Shown here: positions 9,694-22,400 of the stretch, piece by piece | Numbering within the stretch: the stretch's first letter is position 1 | How the letters are laid out: the number at the start of each line of letters is the position of its first letter | Assembly: GCF_003144195.1 (NCBI RefSeq) | Contig: NW_020290009.1 | Location: forward strand, 256,181-320,180 | Direction: 5' to 3' | Length of the DNA stretch: 64,000 nt | Source of the DNA: Ceraceosorus guamensis | Taxonomy: Eukaryota > Basidiomycota > Exobasidiomycetes > Ceraceosorales > Ceraceosoraceae | The notes under the pieces: model-generated | The model's database searches: none | Told to the model about the DNA's origin: nothing | What the model saw: the letters and a program-made list of their open reading frames with translations, nothing else | Program-made: the position numbers and the translations under genes

Positions 9694-12215
9694 TTTGATG
9701 GATGTTTGCGATCGACGATGAGATAATCGATGTGCGAAATGGCCAGGACGAAGGAGCAAATGGATCGAAGGTCTGTCGATAAGTCCTCGTTCGTGGTGGT
9801 GTGTCCTGTGAGGGTGGCGAAAGATGGAAGGGGAGTAGAGAGGAGGGTGAGGATGGCGCCGCACGTCGGTTGGTGAGCAGGGTGATATGATATGATCCAG
9901 ATCCACACAAGGACCTCTGGAACAAACGGCAACGGCGGCGAGGAGGGAGGGGAGGAGGGGTTGCGGACGGAGAGCAGGTGAGAGGGAGAGATGAGACCGG
10001 AAGGGAAAGTTGAAAGACAGTGAGAGATCGGCGCAGCAGCACACCTGCTCACACACACAATGGATGGGGTGCAGGCTAGGCCACGAAGTTCCGGCGGATG
10101 AAGGGCGCAAAGCGGGGGAGGGAGGGGTGGGGGGTGCGATCGAGGCGTGTGAGGAGAGGGGGAGCCGAGCAAACGAAGGAGGACAGGAAAGCAGGGTGCC
10201 CAACAAGCGCAGGAAATTGCGGGGAAAGGCGCAGAGGGAAGAGAGCGACGTACCTAGCTCGAGCGGACCGCCTGCGGGTGTGAAGAAGAGCCTGGGCAGT
10301 CGCGGTCAAACACCCGAAGGGCCCCAGACGGCGCCGTGTCAAAAGTGAGACGCTGCGGGTGAAGAAAAAGTTCGATCGTGGGCGTGCTGCGATGAGTGAA
10401 GCGCCAAAGCTGCGGACTAAGCCGATCTCGAGGCTTGGCTTCTGCTCTCGCACCACTGCTCCAGCGGCTGGTGACGACAGACCCATGCACCTTTGTGCGG
10501 AGTCTGAGGCTAGAACACGCTAAAGGGTTGTGGGCTCGTCATCGCTGCACCTCGACAGTGTCCCTGTCTGCATGAGCGCAGGTGGTGAGAAGCAAGCTTT
10601 GTTCTCTCGTCATCGTCTAGACGTCGCATCGTATGCGATTACACTGGTGCTGTGCTACACTCGGTATAGCACCCGCACCATGCGTCTGTCATTGCGACTG
10701 CACCCCACCGACCGGACTGCGAAATGAGCCTTTCAGGAGCAAATGCGAATTCGGCGAGTTCACTCACACTCGTGCAGTCAGTCGGAGTCACTTAATTCCC
10801 AGCAAGCGCGGTCGATGGATCAAGGCGGCGCTCAGTGCTCACCTTGACGCGCACCTCTCTTTGACCAGTCCGATGAGTGAAAGACACCCTCACACTTCCT
10901 CGGAACCGGGGCCTCGGGCACGCGAGCCCCATTTGTGATTGATACGCTCCTCTGCCAAGCGACGTTGTGTTCCTACTGGGAGAAGAGCCAGCAGCCGTTG
11001 TAGGTCGAGGCAGAGTCTACGCCTGCAGGCCATGCAACTTGAAGGCTGCACGTTGGATTGGGTGGGGCCAGCTAAGCAGGTGCAGTAGTACTCCTGACTG
11101 TGGCAGAGCCGCCTGGCCAGCATCAGCGCCAGATGCAGACGCGATCGAGCGAAGGACGTGACGCGCCCATCGGCCAGTCGACTGCATGCATGGCCGACCA
11201 TAGCCTGAGCATGCGGCCGTGCGGGAAATGGCTCATCACCAATTCGCGCACCAACTCGCTGCGCTGCAGAAGAAAAAAGCAGCTGCAGCAGCAGGAAAGC
11301 TCTTGTTCGCACCTCGTCACCTGCTGCTTCTTGCCTGCTTTGCTGCATGCACGCTGTGCCGATCATCCCCTCACAGTCATTGAGCGCACCTTACATTTGG
11401 GTGCAGCATGTGCTCTAGCGGAAGCTTCGCGATTGGCGTCCAATCACGCGAAAGATGCTACAGTGTAGAGTACACCCAAAGGGGTCTTCTGATGACTCTT
11501 CTGACTGTTGTGTTGAGACCCGCTGTCAGCAGATGACACTCGAGCCTTCATCTTCTCCAGCGAGCTTTATACGCCAGCGGCGAGCCCCTCTACCATTCAC
11601 GATTCATTTGCACTCAGACTCACGCCGCTTCATCTGAGGGCAGGCGATCTTGAATTGATGTTGAAGCTGACGCAGCTCACCGCCGGATCGGTCACGTCTT
11701 CTCCCACATCGTCAACGCATGCGTTTGCGGAGCCTTGAACGGTACATAAGTGCGCGCGCGCAGTGCGGTGACGATTCTTGACTTGCACCGAGCCAGGCGA
11801 CCTTTCACACCGTCTTGCCCCTCTTCCAGAACAATTGAGACCCTACACGCGACAGCTTCACGAGAGGTTCCTGCGGTGGTCGCTGCACAGCTCAAAATGG
11901 CTCCGGTACATTTGTGCACAAAGGCGGGGATCCACAAGCGCTAAGACGTGTGAGGCGGGGCTAAACAGCTTCATGCACATCGTGAAAGCCGCACCTGACT
12001 GCAAGTCCCTGCCTGCGCTGGCCAAGGCCGTGAACATCTTTGTCCTCAGGCAACTTGGGAGACATTGGTGTTCTCATCAGTCACCAACGCGGAAACTTCT
12101 CATCTAAAAGGATGCATTGGCAACAAAGCGGACATTGTTGATCATTTCGTCTAAGGTATTGCTAAACAGAATATGAATGATGAGGAAGCGAGCACGAGAG
12201 GAAATGTTTCGACGA
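9694..12215. other. Long intergenic region
   Basis: About 2.5 kb between two minus-strand genes. The first ~500 bp are strongly purine-biased on + (pyrimidine-rich on -), as expected for the leader and promoter of the MARVEL-like gene. One ATTCACGATT motif lies at 11595-11604. Several open frames occur, but none has a recognisable domain. Confidence 0.5.
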
Positions 12216-14651
12216 CTATGTAGGTTTAGCCAGTTGAGGGTCGACGTCTGCCGGTGAGTCTGTTTTGGCATCTGTACTACTGCGGCCGGTCGCCGCTGCA
12301 GCTGCGCTCTCATGGTGTACAACGGGAGTGGCATCGGCTTCGCAGCCAGGAACAGAGGCGTCTTGGTCACTTCCTCTCCTGCTTTGAAGCAAAGAAGGGG
12401 CAGTGCTCGTGTCCCTCAACTCGATACCGCCCTTCTCCAACGAGTCAGTCGAGGCGGCTCCGGGGGATGACACAGCCGGTGGCGCGACCGTCTTGCGTCG
12501 AGAATCCCTTCCCTCCGCTTGCCGCTTGAAGCGCTTCTCGACTGTGGACCCGATACTGAAGGTCACCATGGCGCCCCAAACCTGTGTTGCGAGTAGAGCG
12601 ACCATGGCGATCCACAAGATGACGGTGTATGCTCGGCCAATAGCAGTCGAGTCGAAACGTTGCCATTTCGCCCAGACCCACAGAGTCTGTGGCAGTGAGA
12701 AGAGAAAAAGTATTAGCAGCTGCACACTCTGATTAATGTCATGGCCAGCACTTACAAGACCAGTGGCGGCAAGCTTTGCGATCAGGCCTTGGATAGCTGC
12801 AAAGTGGAGCCAATGCCGGACCATCCTAGGTCGCGAAGGACACATGCGGTACATGAAGAGCCCGATGAATGTGGTCTGCTCCGTTGTCGCTTGGAAGAGC
12901 CAAGCCAAGCCGCAGCACAAATACGCGGGATCATGCCGCTGATCCACAAGGATGATGGTGAAGGCTGTTGGAGCAAGGAGAGAAATCAGCAAAGCCTTGG
13001 AGATACAAGCAACGGAGGTCCGACTTACAGATAGCAAACACGGTGAGGATGTGATGAGCAATCATTGGCGGACGCATCTTGGCACGGTAGATGAGCTCAA
13101 ATAAGTACAGCTCAGAAATGATGAGCACTGCTGCACGTCCGACTTCAAAGTGGAAGGATTTGAAGTTGCCGCTGAAGCTTGGCGATGCAGCAAGCTGCAA
13201 AGCGAGAGCAGCAGTGGTGAAAAATATGTTGAGGACGTAGACGACGGTGGTGCGCTGATTCGCCCATGACAGTGACGTAAAACGTTTGCGCGTCATGGGT
13301 AGGATGCGCAACACCATGTCGACCACGATGGCAAGGATCCAGAAAATAGCGAAGAGGACTAGACCGTTGACGGAGAACCAATATGGCGTCTCTGGACGAA
13401 TCTTATCGCTGGAAACAAAGTCGAGCTCCCTGATCGTCTCTGGAGAGGTGCCCTCGAGACTCTTGCTAGCCGGCAAGGCGACGAGCGGCGCCTTCATCGT
13501 TTTGGGGAAGACATTTTCGTTGGTCACATTCCTGTAGTCACGATCGATGCACATGGTGCCGCCTGACCGTGCGACATGTGGGCAGTGCTCGGCAGGACGG
13601 ATGGGCAACATGGGGGTGTGAACAAATCTGGGCAGAATCGTGACAATCACATCAGCGCCAGCACGCTCGCAGTCTCACATTCGCAGTCAACTCACCGGCA
13701 CCATAAGGTGTTCTCGCCTGCGAGGCTTGGAGTACCGAGGGGCACCTGATCACTGGGATCGTCGCCGTTGAGAACGCTCATGCAGTCATCATATGATTCG
13801 TAGTGTTCGTCTTTACCGTGGCAATTGGCTAGCGCTGCCTTGCAGACGTAGTCCGCGGTATATCGCCGAATCTCGACGTCACGAACAGTTGTCGTGTTCA
13901 CGCTCCATCCTTCACGATGTGCGATCTGAGGCAAGAGCCAGTCTGCGGCGATGTCGAACACCCACTGCATGATCGAGGTGGAGCAAGAAGAGGGAGATTG
14001 TTTTCATCGTTAGCCAAGGGGCGCGGCACGGTCACCACGAAGCATGACGGCGGTACTCACATCTGCTCGCTTGAAGCTCGCGTCGTACTGTTGGATTTTG
14101 TCATTTTTGCTGTACCATATCCAAGCGGTCAGCTCTATGGGCAGCACAAAGTCTTGGGTATCGTTGAAGCCGCGTCCCCAGTTCCACTGCGTGACCGCGT
14201 TAGCAACGACGACGTTGTTCTCCACAGCGACTTGGGTGATGTTGTACTCGTACGGATAGCCCATGGCTCGAGGTGGTCCATTGCTCTGAGCGTTAGCAGC
14301 AATATCTTGGAACAAATAGTAGAGGTATTCGACGTTGAGCTCATCACCAGCAAACGTCGTCGTCTGCTCGACCCGACCAATCATGCTCGGCTCAAACAGA
14401 GGGCTGGATTTGAGGTCGTGTGCATGGATATTGTTGGGGTACATCAGAGATGCAATGAAGTTTTCTGCGAGCACCCTATAGTGGGCGCCCGATTTGATGT
14501 CTGCTGGCTCAATGTCCGGACCATTGTCGGGATTGCGTGACGGCTCAGCGAGGCCGTACGTGTTGTTGCCCGTTGGTAAAGCATGCGTGGGCGCGAGGAA
14601 GAAGCCAACGCTGCTCACCAGCAAGGCGCAAGAAAGGCCGGCCAACCTCAT
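12216..14651 (-). CDS. Secretory-pathway SnoaL-like / TLC-like multi-pass membrane protein
   Basis: Proposed complement(join(12216..12686,12756..12964,13029..13627,13696..13964,14061..14651)), 712 aa, phases consistent. Residues 1-26 form a signal peptide. Residues ~45-210 resemble the SnoaL/NTF2-like fold found in some basidiomycete secreted proteins. A Cys/His block follows: LWCRFVHTPML (~283-293), then HCPH (301-304) and MCID (312-315). From ~370 on there are about six to seven TM segments (for example 372-394, 413-434 and 450-466), including AHHILT at 477-482, reminiscent of the His-His motif of TLC (Lag1/CLN8) domains. The tail is cytosolic, Ser/Ala/Asp-rich. No function is assigned; the luminal lobe could bind a small hydrophobic ligand (inference). 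The fourth intron is 69 nt and stop-free, so it could be retained in frame. Confidence 0.75.
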
Positions 14652-15479
14652 TTCGGCAAGGTCAGAAGGTGGTGGCGATGGATGGGATGAGAAGGTAGAA
14701 TACACCTTTCGCAGGGGTCAGCCCTCAGGGCCGATTGAGAGGGAGACGTATTGGAGGGTTGCCTTTGCGCATTGACGACGGCAACAGAACCGACACGCTT
14801 ATGAAGTCTTTCGTAGCATGGTGTCCTGCGCGGCCATCGGGCATCCAAGCACAGCTAGCTATGAGTACAAGCTGCATAGCTATTACCGCGGTGAGCTGCT
14901 TCCTCGGCGTCCAGCCATTGCTGCCATCGCCTGAGACCTTTAGCGATAACGAACCGCATGGTGATCTGCAGCATTCCTTTAGCGACCTGCCTTAGCGCCA
15001 TCATCACCTCTATCTTCACCCGAAGCGCTCTAGCTGTGCCTGGCACGGGTTCAGCATTGTGCAGCTAGGGACTGCCCTCGTTCCTGCTCTGAGCAGTCCG
15101 TGACAGCACCGCAGCGCCATCATATGCACGGCACAAATGTCCCTTTCCCCATCCTCTTGACGCCTTGGTGCACTTGGCAGCACTTTGGCCGCTTGTTTCG
15201 AAGCCAGCATTCATCATACTCTACACATCCACGTTGAAATTCCAGCCGCATCTGGATGGAGGGCTAGCTGCGCGAGAGGGCGCATGAAAGCAAAAAAGAC
15301 GAACCAGCACTCATCAGCAGCAGGTACAGCAAGGCTCAAGGCACGCCGAGCTCGATTTGACTGCTTCTCATCAGCCCCCTTCCGCGGATGACTCTCCGAG
15401 GATGCATATGCGTCATTCAGCCCCTGTGGACGCCAGGCCGTTTCGAGTCAGCGACATTATTCAGATTGAAGAAAACTTA

Positions 15480-15535
15480 CGACCTCGTGTGAAGGGGCAT
15501 CATATATGCACCCCTGCCGCCAAGTCACGAGGTCG
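15480..15535. repeat. Inverted repeat, possible hairpin
   Basis: CGACCTCGTG at 15480-15489 and its exact reverse complement CACGAGGTCG at 15526-15535. Between them is a second, imperfect complementary pair (AGGGGCA and TGCACCCCT). Downstream, GGTCGCGCGTTCGAGC looks like a tRNA T-arm, but no D-arm or acceptor stem can be found, so I do not call a tRNA. Confidence 0.6.
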
Positions 15536-16694
15536 CGCGTTCGAGCGCCTGTAATCTTGAATAGACTCAAGGACACTCGCAACGAGCACAAGAAATCTAT
15601 TGACACTTTTTGCGTCACGAAATACGTGGGAGCGGGAAGAGAAAGGAACGTAGCAGTACATGTACCTGTGAAACCTACGCCGATACGCCGACGGTTGCGA
15701 AGGAGCTGCATATGCTGCTTCGCCGCACGCAGTAATCCAGCAGTGAGTCTGAGTGCGAACACCCGCCGCGGAGGGAAAGGTGCTGGCATCCGAGGAGGGA
15801 AAGGTCCGCGATGCCATCATCGGCAACGCCAAGGTCAAACTACTGCTCTATGCACGATTAGCTGCGCCCACTTTAGCGTATTCATAGGTGTCGGGGTTTG
15901 AAATCGGCTGACAGCGCATGTCCCGTCGCTGCTGCTCTGGTGCGTACAGTACAAGCTTTCAGATCTCGTGCGGTATCCAATATGAAGCCTTCGAGCCTGA
16001 TGCATGGGCGATTTGATCACATGGATGCGGTCCTCGAATTACTCACGACTCATGGCTCACCACTCAACTGCGTGGTGACTGTGTGGACGGCGTACGCACC
16101 GTGCTCTGATGAGCAGCAAAGAGATTCGATTGCCATGCAGGATGAGCTCGCGTTGGCCTCAGCATGGCTTTTGCCAATCTGGTTGCAGGCACCCGATGAT
16201 GCAGCGCTCTTTCAAGCCGTTGAAGTTGAAAGTTAGGCACTCAAAGACTAGAAGGAAATGCCAGTGGTAATTGAAGGGACTTCTGCAGCTGGTCAGAGTT
16301 GTGAGTCTTGAGTAAGTCTCACTGAGGACGTTTAGCTGCTATTTGTATGCGTAATCGTAATAATGAATACGAGTATATTCAAGGTCTCGCGACTTTCTCT
16401 GTCGTGAGTCAGATTCTGATTCTCGATTGCCTATTCGACGCCATGGCTGAGAGATTTCATCACCCTTCAAGCACCTCCATGCAGGACAGCCATTCGTGAT
16501 TCACATTCTTGATTCGACGTGATCGCGATCGCAAGAGGAAAAGTTTGAGTCGAGTCAAGAGTGGGAGGCACCATTTAGACTCGAACTCGTGATTGTGTAC
16601 TGAAATGCACGGTGTTTAATCAGCGTAGACAAGCACGGCTCAATCAAGAATGGATTTGAATTCGTGATTGCAGCTCACGGAGTGAGGATTAAGG

Positions 16695-16738
16695 AAAAAA
16701 AAAAAAAAAAAGAAAAAAGAAAAAAGAAAAAAAAAAAG
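16695..16738. repeat. Poly-A / A-rich tract
   Basis: Runs of A (the first 17 long) broken by single G bases. No target-site duplication or adjacent element body is visible that would make it a retroposon tail. Confidence 0.9.
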
Positions 16739-17536
16739 AGTCGCGAGTGTGAGTGCTCGCCCTCCCCGCTTCACAATAAGCGTGAATAAGAGTCTAGATC
16801 CCCTTCACGACTGGCGCTCCTGGCTGACTCACGACTGCCGACACCTATAGCTTGGTGCTGTTTGTCCCTTATGACCGCTCGGCCCAATCCCACACAGGCT
16901 ACTCCTAGCGCAATTAGGGTGTGCTCGCCTGCTACGCGCGCGGAAGATCCAGTCAGAGTTTGAGTGGAAGGTCGCGCGTAATTCTAGCAGCACGTTCAAA
17001 TTCGTGGCGCATGCATGGCCGAGGCGCGAAGGTGAACACCGACCCTTCCTTATCTGCCACTCCAGCCAGCCGAAGCAAATCACACAAGCAAGGGCTCTCT
17101 CCCTCGCTCGCTTCGAAACACTTTGCACGTCATCCACATGGTCGTTGGTCCCGCTCCATGCATGGCACACACGTGCTCCCTTAGCTGCCGAAGCGATTAG
17201 CAAGCCGTCTCTGCCAAACAGAAAGATCCTGACTTGGACTCCAGCACTCACAACTAGGCGAAGGCAGGGGTACCGTAGACCGTGTGAGAAGCCACAAAGG
17301 GGCTACAGATCCGTGGACACCTGTCTACTCCATATATTGCAAACTACCAAGGGAGCTCCTGCTGTAGCGGTACAGATCGCTCACGCTCGCTGCTGCCGAA
17401 TCACTGGCCGCACGGGCTAAGCGCTGGCTGAGACTGTTCATCTCCGCGCTCTGCGCCCTCGAGACTCAGGCCAACGAGAGGCGACTCGGAAAGATAAGAC
17501 TGAGCACAATCTCTCTACCAGGAGCTCACGCACTCC

Positions 17537-18973
17537 ATGGTGGCGGTGTCTGCTCCTCCGCAGCGGGCAGAAAGCTTCCGCGGATCCGGCCTCGCCGTAG
17601 TGCGAGCTCATTCAGCATCTGGTGCCTTTGCCCACGATGCTGAGCAGCACCGTGACAGTACAGGCGCTATCAAGCCTCAGCATATCACTGACATCCCAGC
17701 TGGACCACGCAAAAAAGAGCACAGTATCGAAACGCAAGGCTTCATCGCTACTTTTAGCAGCTTGTACGCGTCCTTTCCGCTCAAACTGCTCCATCCCCGA
17801 GTCAGCTCGCAAGATGCTTCACGTTGGGTACATGCAAAGCGAATTCGAAGCGCAAAGCAGTCAGCGCAATGCCCAGGGCCAAAGGCGGTGGCTGCCCTGT
17901 ATGTTGTTTCCTACGGCGGCGGGCTAGTCAGCGGCGACGAAGTGCTTCTCGATGTGGATGTCGGCCAAGGCTGTGCGCTGATCATGCTGACTCAAGGTAG
18001 CACCAAAGTGTTTCGGATGAGGTCAGCCACTCTTGGCGTCCAAAGGCGACCCAATATCGAACAAGCGTCCACCTTGGTATCGAATGACCAGCATGCTGGT
18101 TCACCGCACTCGACTCGGCAAGTCATGCGGTATCTGGTCAGACCAAACGCGACCTTGGTTCTTCTACCGGATCCGGTCACTTGTTTCGCTGGGGCGCGTT
18201 ATACACAAGTGCAGCGTTTCGACCTGCGTTGCGCCGACACAAGCTCGCTGGTGATGCTGGATTGGTTCACACCTGGGCGTGTCTACCTCGCTACCGGTTC
18301 TGCACACTCTACCGCCAATGCGCATGGGACAGCTTCGGCGTCGAATTCCAGCGTGGAAGCCTTGCCAACGAAGAGGTCTGAATTGTGGGCTTTTGACTCT
18401 TACAGAAGTCGCAACGAGCTGCGCGTGGCAGGTCGGCTGTTTGCGCGGGATGTGATGTTGCTCGAGCAGTCAAGCCTGACGCAACTCTCGCAAGGCGGAC
18501 AACCCACACGAGCCGCTGCGCCAGGCTTGCGTCACTTTCTGGATGTCGTGAACGGCAGCCCGACGCATCAGCGCATGGGCACGAACACACGCAACGAAGC
18601 AACAGTGCCTCTCTCCGTCAGGTGTCATCCTTACACCACCTATGCCACACTCTTGCTCGTCGGGCCTGATTGCGAGCAGGCGATACATCATCTCAAGGCG
18701 GAATTTGCAAAGATTGAGCAAGGTGTCTTGCCAGCGAGCAAGCAGCCTGATGATCTGATCTGGAGTCTGAGCGAGCTGCATTGCGAGCCTCAACAGTCTG
18801 ATCTTGAAAAGCGATCGCCATTGCGAGGCGCTATCGTCAGGGTAGCTGGCACAGAGACACAGACTGTCAGAGCGTGGCTCGCAAAGCATCTGCAGTCGAT
18901 GGTGGATGTGGTCGGTCCTGATCTGTACCGCCAGGCTTTGGGCGAAGTGGACGACGATGCCCCGAATAGATGA
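17537..18973 (+). CDS. ureD: Urease accessory protein UreD
   Basis: Intronless, 478 aa. UreD, with UreF and UreG, forms the chaperone that inserts nickel into apo-urease in the cytosol. Family blocks are visible: YVVSYGGGLVSGDEV (about 123-136), then LTQGSTKVFR (151-160), the LLPDPVTCFAGARYTQ block and LDWFTPGR. Fungal members are longer than bacterial ones (~270 aa) because of loops; here low-complexity inserts follow the VFR block and the FTPGR block. The start was chosen as the ATG at 17537. The N-terminal ~60 residues are poorly conserved-looking, so a downstream start is possible. No other urease gene is in the window, so the operon-like grouping of bacteria is absent. Confidence 0.88.
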   Translation: MVAVSAPPQRAESFRGSGLAVVRAHSASGAFAHDAEQHRDSTGAIKPQHITDIPAGPRKKEHSIETQGFIATFSSLYASFPLKLLHPRVSSQDASRWVHAKRIRSAKQSAQCPGPKAVAALYVVSYGGGLVSGDEVLLDVDVGQGCALIMLTQGSTKVFRMRSATLGVQRRPNIEQASTLVSNDQHAGSPHSTRQVMRYLVRPNATLVLLPDPVTCFAGARYTQVQRFDLRCADTSSLVMLDWFTPGRVYLATGSAHSTANAHGTASASNSSVEALPTKRSELWAFDSYRSRNELRVAGRLFARDVMLLEQSSLTQLSQGGQPTRAAAPGLRHFLDVVNGSPTHQRMGTNTRNEATVPLSVRCHPYTTYATLLLVGPDCEQAIHHLKAEFAKIEQGVLPASKQPDDLIWSLSELHCEPQQSDLEKRSPLRGAIVRVAGTETQTVRAWLAKHLQSMVDVVGPDLYRQALGEVDDDAPNR

Positions 18974-19410
18974 CGTTTAAAGAGACTCAATTCCCAGGCT
19001 ATTTCGGACTGAACTTGGTTCTCTCTTTTGAAGACCGTCATGACTTTTCAAATTGAGATATACGCTCTTGATGAATACAGAATGGATCGTCGAGCAAAGA
19101 TCACAGTCGTGCGCGTGTTTGAAGGGATTTTTGTGCGCACGGCGCGCTGGAAGGGCGGCCAATTCACGCGACGATTCCGAGCTTGCTGCCTTGTGTGGTG
19201 CTGGCTCGGGCTTCTTCGCGCGATGTGCAGCAAACATCATGCACGCCTTCCCGCACTCATCCTGACACCGCCTCTCTATTCGTGATTCGGCCTGTGACGC
19301 TGTCCGGCAACGCCGCTCCGCAAGGTCTGAATTTCGCCTCTTTTGGGCTCTCGAGGCCACTCGTCTGACCAGCACTCGGCTAGCACCTCTCCTAGAAGCA
19401 GCGTCTGGTC
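18974..19410 (+). promoter_or_regulatory. Intergenic/promoter region upstream of UBP8-like gene
   Basis: 437 bp between the UreD stop and the next + strand start. It contains one ATTCGTGATT copy at 19278-19287, 124 bp before the start codon. There is no clear TATA box. Confidence 0.4.
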
Positions 19411-22400
19411 ATGGGCCTTGTAGACTATGTCGACTCGCCCCCTGGCGACTCGCCTGTGCCCAATCCTGTTCAGACGTCCCCGAAGGGACTGGAGAAAGGT
19501 TCATCTCCGGCTGGTCAAGAGCAGAGCGGTCTTGCGGACGCAGTTGCAGCTGCGCCGACCCAGCAGGTCAAGACGGAAGAGCTGGAGGGCAATGGTGTGC
19601 GCGAGGGACCGGCGACCGATCGACGAGTAGGAAGGACGACGGATGACCGAAGTCGATCGAGCACCTTGACAGATTCTGCTCCCATCTCTCCTCGAGCTGC
19701 GGAGGAGCGCAATGCGCTACACATGCCATCTGCTTCAACATCCGCCACTGTCACATTGAACAGGGAGCAGACGGACAGCAGCGTGCCGCAGCGAGAGAGG
19801 GGACAATGCTCGCATTTGATGCCCGTCCTCGATGCGGATGGAAAGCGTAGGCTAGGCCACGAAGGGGGACCGGAATTAGACGTGATCACGGACAGGTACA
19901 GGAAGGGCATACAGTGGGGAAGGAAGATCAAGCGCAGAGAAGTCAAGACGGATGCGGACGACGAGGAGATAGCAAACGGGAATAGCGATGATGATTGGAG
20001 GGATCATGAGGAAGAGCGCAGGAGGGCCAAGCGTAGAAAGGTGAGCACTTGAGGTCATAGAAGGAAGGACTTTTCCAGCGACGGTGATTTTGATTGAATG
20101 CTCGTTCAGAAATCGCCGAACTGTTCATCCTATGTACGGAGAGGGTCGTGATCGCACAGCCTGCGATGGGGCTTGCTGGTAGCCACCTCAATGCTCACAC
20201 GGCCCCATCCACTCCAGCTTCTTCCCCACCCTAAATGTAGCGGGTGTCGATCCGTGCTGCATCGACCTTGGATCTGCCTATCTTGTGCCTTTCCAGCGTG
20301 TCACATCGTCGTCAATCGACAAGACTGTCTCAATAGACACTTGTCAGCTGCGCAGCATCCTTTCGGTAAGCGCGGCACGATCAGTCAGGCAGACTGCCAA
20401 AGTGTGGAGCCGCGATGTGCTCATCATTGTCCAACTCCTCCCATGCTAGCTATGAACATTCTGACGGGCGACCTACACTGCAATGCCTGCGAAGATACGG
20501 TGTATGATGCTCGCTTCGATGGGATCAGAGCTCATGAGATGGCGCGAGCACGGCGAGGGAGACGTGCGATTCCACTCGGACCCTGTGAGTCCTCGTTGAC
20601 CTCATCGATGCTGAACGACTTTGCTGGCAAGAGCAACTGATTAATAAAGAATACCGAGCAGCCGGTGAGCCACCTCATCCACCGATAGCATCGTGCAGAG
20701 GTAGGTTCGCTGCGCGATGCCCACCAGAGCTGGTCCCGCTGAGCGCTGCTGATGCCTGCAGCCCTGCACTGTAGTCCCTCGTGGCTTCAGGAATCTGGGG
20801 GCGACTTGCTTCCTGAACGTTGTCCTTCAATGTTTTCTCCACAATCCTCTCCTACGCAACTTTTTCTTGTCGGACCGGCACAATCCCGCTCTGTGTCCAG
20901 CGCAAGAGCAGTGCTTGGCGTGCGAGCTAGACAAGATCTTCAATGAGGTATGTGCTGCGGAGCTTCAGACTGCATTGAGGGCGGAGTGGGTGGACTGACG
21001 GAGTGACATTCACAGTTCTTCTCATCCACCGAGGAAAGTCCTCCTTTGGCGCCGACAAGTTTTCTATTCGTCATCTACCTATCCAAATTTGGAGGGTCTA
21101 GCGAGCTGTCGAATCCGGGTGAACAGGATGCCCATGAGCTCTTCATCAGCGCCATCTCCTCGATACACTCCTCACTCATGCTGGCAGGGGAAGGAGCACG
21201 TCCGGCTATCCCAAATTTTCCTCACGGCGATCATGCAGCCGGCATCACAACTGCAAAGGACGATGAGTCGGAGCACAGCTCCACCATGTCGGACGACATG
21301 AGGTGTCCATGTGTGGTCCATCGAGCCTTTTCAGGCGTATTGCAAAGCGACGTGACTTGTAGTCAGTGTGGATCCAGATCGACCACTCGCGATCTTTTCA
21401 TGGACTTGTCTCTTGACATTCGATCAGCACGTCAAAGGACCGAGAGCGCCTCTGCAGGCGCCCAATCAGGGCTCGCAGAAGGTCAACCGGCCGAAGAAAA
21501 GCGCAAGTATAACAAGAAGAAGCAGAAGGACGGGAAAGATGCGCGAGAAGAGAGCGCAGCGGAAGAGGAACAGACACTAGATGCTTGTTTGAGACGATAT
21601 TGCGCAGCCGAGAAGCTTGGAAGGGAGTCGTACAGCTGCGCGAGCTGCGGTCAAGGAACACAAGTGGGTCGCTTGTGACATGGCTCAGGCGAACGTTCAC
21701 CCCGCTGACTTTTTCGCATCTCCGCTCAGGCTTTCAAGCAGTTATCGCTCATGCGGCTGCCCCCAGTCCTTTGCTTCCAGCTCAAGGTGAGAAGCTTGTG
21801 CAAGTACATGGGAAAGCAACCTGTGCTCATCTGCCGCATTCTGGTCAATTGGCAGCGTTTCGAGCACAACATACAGGGAACCAAGCTCGAAACTCGTGTC
21901 CGATTCCCAGTGCATCTAGATTTGCGAGAATACACCACTAGTAATGTCGGCACGGAGATGCTGTCTTACGACGCAGAGTGAGCCCAGATGTTGATACAGA
22001 GGCAAATCCAGCCAAGCACAGCTCAGCCGACCTCTTGTATCGATTCAGCTCGTATCTCTACACCCTCTTTGCCGTGGTCGTGCACACTGGCAAAAGCCTT
22101 CACTCAGGAGTGAGCTTATCGAAAAGGAGGTCTCAAGTTGCGCTTGAAATGTATGCTCACGAGGTGATGACACGCTATTTTCTGCAGCACTACTATTGCT
22201 ACACTAGATATCACGATCAGGTCAGATGATCGCGCTGCTCTCGCGCATGGCATGACTCGTGCTGACCGATCATGGCCCCCATGTCGATTTGACTCGCAGT
22301 GGTACAGAGCAAACGACGATCGCGTGGTGCCGGTAAGCGCTCAGGAAGTCCTCTCCTGCACCGCTTATCAGCTCCTCTACCAGCGCCAAAACCTCGAAAA

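Larger units (their letters stand above)
14652..17536. other. Long intergenic region
   Basis: About 2.9 kb between a minus-strand start and the UreD start. It contains an inverted repeat at 15480-15535, an A-rich tract at 16695-16738 and one ATTCGTGATT at 16660-16669. The section 16250-16700 is more AT-rich than its surroundings. No supportable gene was found. Confidence 0.5.

Noticed and set aside
15506-15560. Possible tRNA gene
   Set aside because: A T-arm-like word is present but no A-box, D-arm, anticodon stem or acceptor pairing can be assembled on either strand.
16695-16738. A-rich tract as a retroposon tail
   Set aside because: No element body, coding remnant or target-site duplication adjacent to it.
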